From assembly GCA_026874595.1 (NCBI GenBank), contig CM049306.1, forward strand, positions 3,860,019-3,924,018: a DNA stretch of 64,000 nt, given 5' to 3'. Each line of letters starts with the position of its first letter. The stretch's first letter is position 1. The notes under the pieces were generated by a model, which made no database searches, was not told the DNA's origin, and was given only the letters and a program-made list of their open reading frames with translations. The position numbers and the translations under genes were made by a program. Origin of the DNA: Sipunculus nudus. Taxonomy: Eukaryota; Annelida; Sipuncula; Golfingiida; Sipunculidae. Positions 10,094 to 21,789 of this stretch are shown one piece after another.

Positions 10094-10905
10094 AATCTGG
10101 ATAGGGTGACTGAGGGACTGTCTCAGGCTAACCTCAAGCTAAATCCCAGTAAATGTACTTTCCTCCAAAAACAGGTCAAATACCTTTGACACTTGGTGTC
10201 CGAAGAAGGAATAAAACCAGATCCAGACAAATTAGTGCTCGGAAAAATTGGCCAGGTTCCATCATAAGTCAAGGAAATCCGAAGGTTCCTACTTGTTGCT
10301 GGGTTTTATAGGAAATTTGTTAAAGACTTAAGTAGGATAGCAAAGCCTCTACCAAATCTTACCCTGTAAAACTGTAGGTACAAAATTACCACGACCTACC
10401 AAAACTAAACTCTGTCTGAAAAAAAAGTGACTCTGAAAGCAACAATACTTTTCATTGGTCCGAAGAACATCACCTGGAATATGAAAAGCTTAAAGAACTA
10501 ATCTGTTCAACTCCTGTTCTTGCTGATGCCGATTTTTCTAGGACTTTCACATTACATACTGATGCTTCAAGAGCAGGTCTTGGTGTAGTTTTGTACCAGG
10601 AATTCGATGGACGGGAGAATCCAATCGCTTTTGCCAGTCGGTCGTTGACTCCATCTAATTTTAACTACCCCGTATATGAACTAGATTTTCTCCGTTTAAA
10701 ATCGGCCGTATGAACAAAGTTTAAAGATTATCATTATGGTTCCAAATTTGTCGTTAGAACGGACAACAATCCTCTGACCTACTTTTCTATACGGTGCTAA
10801 ACTTGACACTACTTTAAGAGGTGGGTTGCCCAATAAGTTGGATATGAGATTTCCATATTGTACCGTTCAAGGAAAAAAACTTGATTTTGGGTATGAGAGG
10901 GTAAT
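10094..10905 (+). pseudogene. Ty3/gypsy RT thumb and RNase H, 3' half
   Basis: It starts LDRVTEGLSQANLKLNPSKC, then VKYL, HLVSEEGIKPDPDK, FYRKFVKDLSRIAKPL, and the RNase H block FTLHTDASRAGLGVVLYQ (TDAS-type catalytic motif) with ENPIAFASRSLTP, YELDFL and VVRTDNNPLTYF. It ends at a degraded YRSRKK segment near 10870-10900. Several in-frame stops and frameshifts are present. Integrase and LTR sequence are absent, so the element is 3'-truncated where the tRNA-Ser units begin. It continues the RT broken at 6555. Confidence 0.9.
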
Positions 10906-10914
10906 TGTATGTCA

Positions 10915-11480
10915 TGAGGTGTATTCGAAATTACGCCTGTCGTGGCAGTCATTGTGAGACAGTGCTGGACACTTGTTCACGTACCTGCCTGATTCTTGGA
11001 GATACATCTGTCTGCGTGAATTTGACTACAGAATGGACATGGCTGAAGATGGACTTGTCTATCAGGTTGAAAGTTAGAGTGAAACATTTCCTTAAATTTT
11101 AAAACCAATTTTAATACCCGATTCTCAAATCTGTCATAATATGAACTACCGGTTATTGACGTCAACCCGTCAAAGTTTATCAGGGTCAAGTGGGTTTCCG
11201 CACAGTCGACAACTCTTGGATTTATAGAGCGTCAAAAGTTTGGTGTACGCAGCCTTCGAACCTGCGCGGGCATAGCCCATTGGATTTCGAGTCCAACGCC
11301 TTGACCACTCGGCCAAGACTGCACATCGTTTCACGGGAGACGTGATGTATATACATTCATATTTATCAAAAGTGAATTGTATCCATATATGTATAGACCT
11401 GTGCGTACATGGAGTCGACATATATAATATCAAACCTGCAGTTACTATATACAAGCATGGTTGAGAGTTAATACTGTTGA
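10915..11480. repeat. tRNA-Ser unit 1
   Basis: First of two diverged, similarly ordered units. Shared landmarks are CGCCTGTCGTGGCAGTC (10930 and 11567), GGAGATACATCT, the tRNA-Ser body (11248 and 11845), GTGAATTGT, and ATATCAAACCTGC followed by CATGGTTGAGAGTT (about 11427-11470 and 12797-12850). The second unit is interrupted by a repeat at 12000-12762. Divergence is far greater than between the two tRNA-Tyr blocks, so this duplication is older. Confidence 0.8.
11248..11322 (-). pseudogene. tRNA-Ser(CGA) pseudogene with T-arm deletion
   Basis: On the minus strand, acceptor GCAGTCT, A box TTGGCCGAGTGG, anticodon loop CTCGAAA with a perfect 5-bp stem and variable arm GGGCTATGCCC are intact. 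Seven bases (ATCCTGC on the minus strand), spanning the end of the T loop and the 3' side of the T stem, are missing compared with the copy at 11845. The B box and T arm are therefore broken. It is clearly derived from a serine tRNA with anticodon CGA. Confidence 0.88.
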
Positions 11481-11844
11481 TGTTCGAATTTATGTCACAC
11501 ATCGGTATATAAATGAAAAAGGTATAGGCGGAAAAACGCTGTCGAACACATGGTTATACAGAGACGTCGCCTGTCGTGGCAGTCGTTGTGAGGCAGAGCT
11601 GGACACTTGTACGTTTACCTGCTTAGTTCTTGGAGATACATCTTTCTGCGTGTATTTGACCACAGGATGGACATTGCTTGTCGATGTGATTGTAAGTTCG
11701 CGTAAAATATTTTTTTTAAAACCAATATTAATACCCGATTCTCAAATCTGTCATAATATAATCTACCGGTTATTGACGTCAACCCTTCAAAGTTTACCAG
11801 CGTCGACAACTCTTGGATTTATAGAGCATTAAAAGTTTGGTTCA

Positions 11845-11926
11845 TGCAGCCTGCAGGATTCGAACCTGCGCGGACATAAGCCCATGGATTTCGAGTCGAA
11901 CGCCTTAATCACTCTGCCAAGACTGC
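11845..11926 (-). pseudogene. tRNA-Ser(CGA)-like, decayed anticodon stem
   Basis: This 82-base sequence keeps the acceptor stem (GCAGTCT/AGGCTGC), anticodon CGA, the T arm GCAGGTTCGAATCCTGC and a B box. The anticodon stem TTCGA/TCCAT has two mispairs, and the A box reads TTGGCAGAGTGA. It is probably a pseudogene, although Pol III transcription cannot be excluded. It decayed differently from its partner at 11248. Confidence 0.8.
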
Positions 11927-11999
11927 ACATGATTTCGCGAGAGCCGTGATATAAAGGCCTAAGCATGCATATATATCAATGGTGAATTGTGTCCATCAG

Positions 12000-12762
12000 T
12001 TTTTTTAGCTCAGATGATTGAAAGTCATCTGAGCTTTAGCGATCAATCTTTGTCCGTTGTCCATCTAGCTGTCTATCTGTCCGTCCGTTAACCAGTCACA
12101 AATCGTAAATCTTCTTACTTGACATGCAAGGAGGTCAATGAAAATTCTCCTTGGAAACCTGAAATTAGGTCCATGTTACCCATTTTCTTTGAGCTTTTGG
12201 GCTTATAAATACCCCCCCCCCCCCCGGAATAATTGAAAATTTGATACCAAAGCACTGCACAAATGATAAACAGTGGACCTAGAATCTTCTATTTTGACAA
12301 CCAGGGCGATCCATGGGAAGTCTCGATGGAAACCTGAAATTAGTTCTCTGTTACCCATTTCTTTGAGCTATGGGGCTTATAAGCACCCTCGAATAATTGC
12401 AAATTTGATACCAAAGCAGGGAACAAATCACAACCACTAGACCTAGTATCTTCTAACTTAATATCCTGAGAGTTCCTTAAAAGTTCTCCTCAAAAACCTG
12501 AAATAAGGTCACTGTGATCTATATTCTCCAAGTAACGGGGCATAATTTCCAGAAATAATGCAAAATACAAACAAATTGCCAGATTACTTAGGAACGGCTG
12601 AATGGATTTTCATCAAATTTGGTGCACTTATGGGTCTTAATGAACTTAAGTTAATATGTATGAACGATGATGCCACCTACATTATCTTAATCAGTTGCCT
12701 GTGCAAGGACATTTTGTCATAATGTCAGTCGGCTGAGTGTCATGACACATGGGGCACTTGTT
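12000..12762 (+). mobile_element. Hairpin-headed dispersed repeat inserted in tRNA-Ser unit
   Basis: It starts with a T-run and a perfect 11-bp inverted repeat (AGCTCAGATGA at 12007-12017, TCATCTGAGCT at 12025-12035), followed by GTCCGTTGTCC-type CCGTCC-rich sequence. It ends near GGGGCACTTGTT. The same head occurs at 13581 and, decayed, at 2438. There is no coding capacity. Unit 1 of the tRNA-Ser duplication lacks it, so it inserted after that duplication. The class is unknown; a non-autonomous element is likely. Confidence 0.7.
12212..12225. repeat. Poly-C tract (14)
   Basis: Fourteen consecutive C at the position where related units carry a few C. It is the same site as the tracts at 13768, 14449 and 14793. 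Confidence 0.9.
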
Positions 12763-12931
12763 ATATATATAGGTCCGTTCGTACAAGGAGTCGACAAAAA
12801 TATCAAACCTGCGGTTACTATACACGGAACATACATGCATGGTTGAGAGTTTGTATTATAAATGTTACCATGATCGGGTCGCATCCCGTGAAACAGACTG
12901 TTGTGAATTTACAGAGTTGTTATCTTTAGTG

Positions 12932-12932
<1 letters not shown>

Positions 12933-12990
<58 letters not shown>
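12933..12990. repeat. (TA)n microsatellite
   Basis: About 29 perfect TA dinucleotides, a simple repeat probably variable in length between individuals. Confidence 0.95.
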
Positions 12991-12991
<1 letters not shown>

Positions 12992-13573
12992 TAGTAATTA
13001 CGTTTTATATATACTAGCGGTTTTGGGCGAGTAGTTAGTTCTGATAACAAATAGGGTTTCATAGTTGAATGTCTTGGTTGTACAATGTTGCCGTCATAAG
13101 ATCTCTTTGAAGACGACATTTGGTGTCAGTGTTCTGTCTTTGAGTTGACCTTGTGTCTGGATGATTTGGACGAATACGTTCCGGTACGAATCGTGGAATG
13201 TCATATTGATCTCGAAAATAATGGCAATCCGAACGATGTTAAATATATATTAAAATATATATCCATTTTATAAGGAAGCCAAGAGATTGGTCGGATTATT
13301 TTACGGAGAAGTTTAATTATAAATGAAATCATTTTCATATGAAAATATATTTTGTTGAACATCGATATTTAAAGTAGCCCTCTGAGTCCGTCAGTCCACC
13401 AGAAAAGGAACCTGTTATCTTGCATGATATAATACACCATCGCTGAGACGTGTTCTCAATAATTGCATTCCCTTTATTACGCATAAAAACTGAGCACTCA
13501 CATGGTCGGGCAATCCTGCTGCGCAGAAGTTGACGGAAGCATTAAAGTATGAAATATATTTAATGGCTGTATA
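12991..13573. other. Unique sequence, no gene seen
   Basis: No repeat homology to the rest of the window and no motif-bearing open frame are recognised. Confidence 0.5.
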
Positions 13574-15300
13574 TTTTTTTAGCTCAGCTGACTGTAAGTC
13601 ATCTGAGCTATAGCGATCATTCTTTGCCCGTCGTCCGTCCGGCCGTCTGTCCGTTAACAGGGCACAACTCGTAACCACTGGACTTTGAATCTTCTAACTT
13701 TACATCCAGAGAGGTTTATGAAAAATCTTATTTGAAACATGGAATTAGGTCTCTGTTACCCATAGTACCCCCCCCCCCCCCCAGAATAATAAAAAATTTG
13801 ATACAAAAGCTTAAGTATCTGAACAACTAATACATTGATCTCTATGATTCTTTGCATGGATATTGATCATGGTGTTTTTCATCAGTTTTTGCAGACTGGT
13901 GGCGCCACCTGTATTTTTTTCGATTTTTTTGTCTCTATTTTTGAGACCTTAAAAGATGCGGTCATGTGTTAACAGGGCACAAATTTTAACTGCTGGACCT
14001 AGAATCTGGAATCTTATAACTTTATGTCCAGAGAGATCCGTGCATGAAAAGTTTCCTTGAAAACCTTGAATTAGGTCCTGTTACCCATATTCTTCAAGCT
14101 GTGTGGCTCCGAAGTACCCCACAGAATGATGAAAAATTTGATACAAAAGCTCAAGTATCTGAACAACTAATGCATTGATCACCATGATATTTTGCATGAC
14201 TATTGATCATGGAGTGTTTCATCAGTTTTTACAGACTGGTGGCACCATCTGTATTCTTTAGATTTTTTACTCTATTTTCCAGACCTTAAAAGATGCGGTC
14301 ATCTGTTAACAGGGCACAAATTTTAACTATTGGACCTGGAATCTTGTAACTTTACATCAAGAGAGGTCCATGAAAAGTCTCCTTGTAAATATGGTATTAG
14401 GTCTCTGTTGCCCATATTGTTCAAGCTATGGGGCTCCGCAGTACCCCTCCCCCCCCCCCCCACCCAAGAATAATGAAAAATTTGATACAAAAGCTCAAGT
14501 ATCTGAACAACTAATGCATTGATCACCATGATTCTTTGCATAGATATTGGTAATGGAATGTTTCATCAGTATTTGCAGACTGGTGGAGCCACCTTTATTT
14601 TTTCGATTTTTTACTATTTTTTTCACTGTTTATGAGACCTTTGAAAATGTGGTCACCTGTTAACAGGGCACAAATTGTAATGACTGGACCTAGAATCTTG
14701 AATCTTGACATGCAGGAACGCCCATGAAAAAGTCTCCTTGGAACCATGAAATTCTGTCACCCATACTGTCCGAGCTGTGGGGCTCAGAAGTACCCCCCCC
14801 CCCCAGGATAACTAAAAAATTGATACAAAAGCTCTGGTGTCTGAACAACTAGCGCATTGACTGGCATGATTATTTGCATGCATATGAATCATGGAGTGAT
14901 TCATCAGTTCCTGCAGACTGGTGGCGCCTCCTGGACTTTTTCAAATTTTTACGCATTTTTTTCTATTTTTGAGACCTTCAAAGATGCGGTTGTCCGTAAA
15001 CAGGGCACAAATTGTAATCTTTGGTCCAAGAATCTTCTAACTTGACATCCAGGGGAAAAATATCCTTGGAAACTTGAATAAGTTTTCTGTTACCCATATT
15101 CTCTTAGCAATGGGTCTAATAACAGCATAATTAAAAATTTAATACCAAAGCAGGCCACACATCATAACCATTGCACCTGGAATCTGATAACTTTAAATCA
15201 AGGCAGGTCCATGAAAAGTCTCCTTGGAAACGTAAAATTAGGTCTAATTGTCACCCATATTTTCTGAGCTATGGGGCTTATAAGCACCCCTCGGAAAATC
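13574..15300 (+). repeat. ~340-bp tandem repeat with hairpin head and poly-C tracts
   Basis: It opens with a T-run and an imperfect hairpin (13581-13592 with 13598-13609, one mismatch). The unit marker GTTAACAGGGCAC (once GTAAACAGGGCAC) occurs at 13653, 13968, 14305, 14659 and 14996, giving spacings of 315, 337, 354 and 337. Each unit also has GTATCTGAACAACTA, CATCAGTTTTTGCAGACTGGTGG and GAGACCTT-type landmarks. Poly-C tracts sit at 13768-13782 (15), 14449-14461 (13) and 14793-14804 (12). It is non-coding and decays towards 15300. Confidence 0.85.
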
Positions 15301-17195
15301 CCCTTACGCTATTAATTTAAATAGCTTGCATCATTTAATCAGAAATTATGAAAACATATAATCAATAAACTAGCAAATACTCAGAGACCGCAAACTGTAC
15401 CTGCGCCTAATTCTTGATCACCAAATGGGGTAACATAAATGGATATTGATGACAATTTGACGTGTGGAAGCTGAGGGCAGGAAATTTATTTATCAAAATA
15501 GCGTGTATCACGGTTCAGAAACCCGATGGTTGTATCACAGATCAGCTTTGAACGATAGAACAAAGGCAACTCCAATTAGGACATATCTGTCCATATTGCA
15601 GGCGGAATCTCCCTTTGAAATTTCTAGAAAAAGATGGAGATCTCGACAAATTAAAATGTAAAGAACACTGTAAACATATATTATGGTGATCATGATTCCT
15701 TCCAAAATTATATATATTTATTCTATCGGCGCTTATTCCCGAATGTTATCATAGTCCACGTTCATAACTTATTAACTAAAATCGATAAAAGACAAATCAT
15801 GCAACTAGCGCACGAAAAACATTGTGCATATTGTGGTTAATACATATGGAATTTATTTCTGTAATACAAACGAAGATTAAGGCCCGCGGCCAACGAATGC
15901 TAATCAAGCGTAAGAATCCCCCGCTTTGTCCTTGAAATGAAATGAAGTAAACAAGAATGTCTTTTTCAGCATTTATATTTTGAATTTTGCCATTGTTCGT
16001 TTGGAGGCAAAGAGGCCATGATGTCTCGTATCAACGATTTGTTACATCCCTAGGTGACATTCAGCACAAGATAGATTTATTCACCATATAAGATAAAATA
16101 GATATGATTACTCCTATTTTGGAAGCTGTCAAAATTATGATATCAATAGGATAATTACAAATGAAATGTGTAAAAGGCTTCCCGTGAAAGGTAGCCTAAA
16201 ATTAATAAAAGTAGGCATTTAACAGCATATGTTAACAATTCCATCTGTTTAGAATGTTTTTTCAAGAATTAAGGAGAAAGAAATATTGATTTGAAATCAA
16301 AATATATGGAAGCAATATTTTTTTAAAAAACTTTACAAATTTAACCATCGTCATCCCCTCCCCTTGTAAAAAACCACATTGTAGAAACTAATTTTAGCTT
16401 TCAGAATATGTACATGTCGAGTGCCCCTACGGCATCAGTTTATGTTATATTAAGAAAAAAATGAAATAATATTTAATCAGACTCGAAAGACAGTTTTGAG
16501 ACCTTAACAGCCCTCGTACTTTGAGAGTTCATCCAGGATTAACTGCACCTTTTTACTCAGATGTTATTGAAACATTGTCCATTGTTTAATAATTTTCACA
16601 TCTATAGGCAAGTTGTACCAAAATGTTTACCCGTCACGGATCTCTTGTTGTATTTTCTATTAATATAAAAATAATTTAGACAGTTTACACTATTATATTA
16701 AAGCGCCACCTGTCGTATTTTGGATGAAACTAAGCAATATAATGAGCGCGTAGAATGAGCTAGTTGTTATAATGCCCATAATTATGACATATTAGACCTG
16801 GTTTTGGGAGACCGTTACCTTTGAATCAAAATACAAGCATTTTTTGATTCACCGTTTTTTCTTAGGCTCGGTATAGTTCAGCCTGTTATGTACAATAAAT
16901 AAGTTCAGCCTGTGTTGTACAATAAATTTAGGAATACACTTAAGACGATGCCCCATACATATTGACGATAGGATTATCATTCTTTGTGCATGATTTTCAG
17001 AATTAAAGCTCTGGATGCTTCAATTTTGTTAATACACAGCTTGACAATTTGATCGAACTTGTTTAAATGCACCTCGAGATATTGCTGTAATAAGTCTTGA
17101 AAGGCGATTAAAAAATAGCAAATATGAGGTATCTTTATCTTTATAAATGTTAAGGTTACTGAGTATAAGTTAGAATTGAAACCACATTTTTAATC
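15300..17195. other. About 1.9 kb without recognisable feature
   Basis: AT-rich sequence with many stops in all frames. A short frame at 15464-15661 starts at GTG and shows no motif. I see no tRNA, no long repeat and no conserved protein domain. Confidence 0.5.
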
Positions 17196-17335
17196 CTAGA
17201 CAGGAGAGTCAAGGTGGAAATTTCAAATAAATAGCCTCAGTTATAATCCTTGACAGGAGAGTCAAGGTGGAAACTTCAAAATCATTAGCCTCATTTATAA
17301 TCCTGGACAGGAGAGTCAAGGTGGAAACTTCAAAA
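17196..17335. repeat. 54-bp minisatellite, left block (about 3 copies)
   Basis: The unit contains GACAGGAGAGTCAAGGTGGAAA followed by CTTCAAAATCATTAGCCTC. It is the same unit as the larger block at 24777-25150, and the two bracket the composite repeat region. Confidence 0.9.
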
Positions 17336-17479
17336 CAAGATGACCAGAGGTCACGCGCTTGCCGGAAATGGAAATGATACAGACAGATAGACAGAGAGTG
17401 CATGTAGAAACAGTCATATGAATGAGCAACATTGTGGGGGCAGCAGAAACGGATAATATGTTTATTTATGCATGCTGAC

Positions 17480-18640
17480 CTTTAACAGCTGCATATCTTT
17501 CTAGTGTAAAAGGGACCAAGTTCAATTTTTTTTTCATGAAATCCCATTAATCTCGTTTGACAAGAAGCAGTGAGACGTTTTCAGGTTTGTCATGTCAAGC
17601 TGGCCAAATGATATGAAATGCCGAAAACTAGACCTGTCTAGCTATAAAAGCCGCTGAGTTATAAGCATTTGCATGAAATCTCGTGTTTTCTCGTTTGACG
17701 GGAAATGGTGCGAGCTTTGGCGAGATTTCCAGTTTTGTCATGTCAGGTTTGTCAAATATTACAAAATGCCGGAAACTAGACCTGTCTAGCTGCAAAAAAG
17801 TCGCCGTGTTATCAGCATTTACGTGAAATCATTTTTTTTCTCGCTTGACGAGATATAGTACGAGATTTGGCAAGACGAGCAGTTTTATTATGTCAAGACG
17901 GCCAAACGTTACGAAATGGCGACAACTAGATCCGTCTAGCTGTAAAAGTCGCCGAGTTATAAGCATTTCCGTGTACTCTCGTGTTTTCTCGTTTGACGAG
18001 ATATGGTGCAGGATTTGGCCAGTCTTGTAGATTTGTCATATCAAACTCTCTAAATGTTATGAAATGGCGAAAACTACATCTGTCTAGCTGTAAAAGTCGC
18101 CGATTTATTAGCATTTCTGTGAAATCTCCTTTTTTATCGTTTGACGAGATATGGTGCGAGATTTGTCCAGTCTTGCAGGTTTGTCATGTCAAGCCGTCCA
18201 AATGTTAATGAATGCCAAAAACTAGACCTGTCTAGCCGTGAAAGTCGCCGACTTATATGCATTTCTGTGAAATCTCGTTTTTCCACATTTGACCAGATAT
18301 AGTGCGAGATTTCGCCAAGTATCGCAGTTTTACTATGTCAAGTTGGCCAAATGTTACCAAATGCCAAAAACTGGACCTGAGTAGCTGTAAAAGTCGCCTA
18401 GTTATAAGCATTTCCATGATATCTCGTTTTTTTCTCGCTTGACGAGATATGGTGCGAGATTTGGCCTGATTTCTTTTCTGGCGTGTCAAGCTGGTCATAT
18501 GTTATGAAATGCCGAAAACTAGACCTGTGTAGCTGTAAAAGTCGCCGAGTTATAAGCATTTCCGTGAAATCTCGTTTTTTCTCGTTTGACGATAAACCGA
18601 GCGAAATTTGACGAGACTTGCAATTGAATGACTTAGAACC
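17480..18640. repeat. 148-bp tandem repeat with a dyad (8 units)
   Basis: The marker CGTTTGAC (or CGCTTGAC/CATTTGAC) occurs at 17554, 17692, 17842, 17990, 18138, 18286, 18436 and 18583. Spacings are 138, 150, 148, 148, 148, 150 and 147. Each unit has a short inverted repeat, CTCGTTTGACGAGA, then GGTGCGAGATTTGGC and AAAACTAGACCTGTCTAGCT. Isolated relatives lie at about 19037, 21742, 22200 and 24117. It is non-coding. Confidence 0.9.
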
Positions 18641-19520
18641 AAGGGGAAGCAGCCTTATGCAAAAAACTAGGCCCTTGAAACATAAATATTAACTGAGATA
18701 GAAGCCAAAAACTGCATATTTTCAGATCGTCAAGTTTAACCCACAAATTAGGTAACCATGGTAACGGCAGCACAAATCTACATGTGCGGAGGAATAAGCC
18801 AATGTTCCTAGTTTAAGATACAACGATAAAAATTGTGCCATGTTTAAAATTATTTTAGATATTGCAGAAAAATGATATGTTACAGTGTTTCAGGTACCAC
18901 GCCCCCTGGTGGCTATTTCCAAAAAATGAAAAACCGATTTCGAGATATTTATAAATAACACAAAATATATCAATTTCAAAGCCATTGTTAAAAAAATGCA
19001 ACCTGTAGGTCATATTTAATGAAATCTCGAAGACTCTCGTTTGACGAGAAATGGTGCGAGATTTGGCGAGACTTTTAGTTTTATCATGTCAAGCTGCCTA
19101 TAAGGTACATAATGACCAAAACCAGACGTCTGTAGCTTAAAAATTGACAAAGTTACAAAAAATGGTCGTGTTATTTCCAATTCCTATGATTTTTGCCCAA
19201 AAAATGTAACCATGGTAACGGCAAATTTAAGTAAGCTACATGTCAAAAGAAAGGCCAGGTGATGACGAAAAAAATGAGCTATTGCAGAAGTGGATAAGGC
19301 TATTTATGGCGAAGTTATAGTGCAAAAACCGTTAACCACACCTGTCGTGACCTTGACCCTTGACCTTGGAGCAATGTTGACCAAAAACAATAGGGTTCCA
19401 GGGTGTTCGGTTGTCAATCAACCCTGTAAGGGTCATGTCGATTGCTGCAAAATTGTGGCCAGGAGAGTGGTGACAAACAAACTAGACGACCAGAGGTCGA
19501 ACGCTTGCCGGAAATGGCCG
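18641..19520. repeat. Duplicated segment, copy A
   Basis: About 18850-19480 is nearly identical to 22013-22643, at an offset of 3,163 bp. Related but more diverged sequence lies on the left (18641-18850 versus about 21790-22013). It includes GTAACCATGGTAACGGCA and a CCTTGACCCTTGACCTTGGA block. It contains no gene. Confidence 0.9.
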
Positions 19521-21490
19521 GAAATAAGATAGCGAAACAAACAGGACAAACTGTCGGTTTCTATCAATTGAATGACTTTCAGAGCGATTGCTGGAAAGTT
19601 TTGCCTGTTGAATGACATATATCACACAAAAGATCATGAAAGCAGACATAGCTCACAACAGACAGATATACTGACACACCTGAGATAACAGACTACCAGA
19701 AAAAAGTTGGGAACGTAAAGAGAAGCAAAATGAGCTATAGTTTTAGTAGGTAGAGTTTATAGTGTCGGAGGTATGGCCAATATATGGTAGAGGCCACATC
19801 CCAAACATTAAAAATTTCTTTTGAGACTTTAATGTAAGGAATAAGAAGTTGTTCCAGTTCCAAAAGGATTCCCGCAAAACTGTGTTCTGAAAATTGCTAA
19901 CTGGAAGAAGCAAGTTCCAGCAAGCAGGCGAAATTTAGGATCACTGACAAACAGACAGACATACTCAAAAAATGACACAAGAATAAGACCAGATGACCTA
20001 CTCAGATTATCGAGTAGATTCAGAGGAAGAAAATAAATCATAGTTTTCAATTGGCTACACTGCTTTTTTTAAAGTTTTATTTACCCAATCCCTCGTTATA
20101 AAACTGGCAGAAACCTACCATAGAATAATTCTTGTAAAGTTTAAAACAATTAGCTAAACAGTTTCATCATAAAACAGAGTATAAGCTGGAGAGTCTAAAA
20201 TTACATTTTCCCTTGTAAAAAACAGATCAATATAAGTGCCGCCATCAATACCTGAATTTCAGATATGACATATGAGACAAACATAGGTATAAAATTTGGT
20301 AATGACAGCTCTAGCCGTTTCTGAGATTTTAATTTTAGTTTGCTTTTTTGGACAGATGACTAAGTTCAACCTCCTGTTCAATCTCCGAACTGAAACCATT
20401 CGAACAAACTTGAGATAGATTGTTCAAGAGTTCATTTCTTAGAAATATTGGACAATTTGGCTGGACTGTTTCGCAGAAGAAAATTTTAAAAGCTTTTGTA
20501 GCTTTTTCCCTATAAAATCTCAGTAAATGTAGAAAGCCAAAAAATAAACAAAATACGATAGAGCTTTTCAGATGACTGTTTATTTACAAAATAAAATTGG
20601 TAGTGCTAGTTCCTGCCGTTTTTGAGATAGCTATGGTTAACCTACAGACGACGGACGACGCTGCACCATAGCATAAGCTCACAGATTCGCTAATAATTTG
20701 TTTCGAGATATAACTGTAAGACATAAGATTTAATAGTTTAAAAAAGATTCTTTCAAAACTGTGGCCTGTAGAATTCTATTAGTGAGACGAAAGAACAAAG
20801 AAGCAGGCGAATTTGAGGACAACTGACAAACAAACAGGCATACTGACAAAGGGACACAAGATGAAGACAAGATGACTTAACCAGGTTATGGGGAAGACTC
20901 AGAGGAAGAAAAAAAAGGTATGGTTTATAAAATTGAGGTTTCTAGTTTTGGAGATATGGCCAAATAATGATATATTGGGGATGTTCGACTGCAGCGCCCT
21001 CTAGTGGACATATCCTGAAGACGACAAATGCGTTTCGTGATGTTAGTGAATGGCATGAGATGTAATCGTTTCAAAAGGATTCCTCCCAATATCTGGCTTG
21101 TTGATTGCTATATGTGAGATGCAAGAACCAGCAAGTAGGCGAATTCGAAGATAACTGACAAACAGACAGATATACTGACAAAGTAACACAAGATGGACAC
21201 CAGATGACGTTACCATGTTTTGCAGAAGGCTAAGAGAAAGAAAATAAGCTACAGTTTGTGTAATATAGGTTTACTCTTACGGAAATATGTCCAAAAGCTG
21301 ATTTGTTTGGACGGGTCTAGTGCAGCGCCCCCTAGCAGCCATATCCGGAAAATGAAAAATAAGTTTTGAGATATTAGTGTAAAACATAAGATGAAGGAAC
21401 AAACATACGCGGGTGACGAACATGCTCGCAAAAATCGAAGATTTCCGGCAAGCAATAAAGTCTGGACTGTGCCTCCAACATGTATGATCA
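19521..21490. repeat. ~325-bp repeat units, left group
   Basis: Units carry CAAAAGGATTCC, ACTGTGGCC, GCAAGCAGGCGAA, ACTGACAAACAGACA and GCAGCGCCCCCTAGCGGCC-type landmarks (20993 and 21313). Part of this stretch, about 20050-20640, is more diverged or unrelated. Open frames here are incidental. Confidence 0.75.
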
Positions 21491-21592
21491 TAGATGGGGC
21501 CCGGAGAGGCCGTCACGGACCGCTGCACACGCCGGCCGCCCACCGTAAGGACCCTGCCGCCACTTGCGGCGACGGCGAGTGTCTTCTTGGTA
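21490..21592. other. GC-rich patch of unknown origin
   Basis: About 100 bp of strongly GC-rich sequence (GGGGCCCGGAGAGGCCGTC, CACGCCGGCCGCCCACCG, GCGGCGACGGCGAG) in AT-rich surroundings. It is absent from the parallel repeat units and looks like foreign sequence captured in the array. Its source is not recognised. Confidence 0.7.
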
Positions 21593-21789
21593 TGGCGAAA
21601 AACGGCTCGAGATTTGACGAGACTAACAATGTGACCCCTGAATGTGACTGCGAGTGTCAGCCGCTATCCAGCGCTGCAAACCATGTGTCTGTAGCGTGAA
21701 AAATGACAGAATTATAGGCATTTCTTTGAATGGTCACTTGTTCTCGTTTCACGAGAAACGGTGCGAGATATGACGAGACTTCGATTGAA

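Larger units (their letters stand above)
11560..12880. repeat. tRNA-Ser unit 2, interrupted
   Basis: Homologous to 10915-11480 in the order described there. A hairpin-headed repeat (12000-12762) separates its tRNA part from its distal part, while the equivalent place in unit 1 (about 11380) is uninterrupted. Unit 1 therefore records the empty site. Confidence 0.8.

Noticed and set aside
4510-10905. Intact or active Ty3/gypsy element (Steamer-like)
   Set aside because: Many stops and frameshifts, a 3.5-kb interruption, and no integrase or LTRs. Assignment to a named bivalve family needs a database comparison I cannot run.
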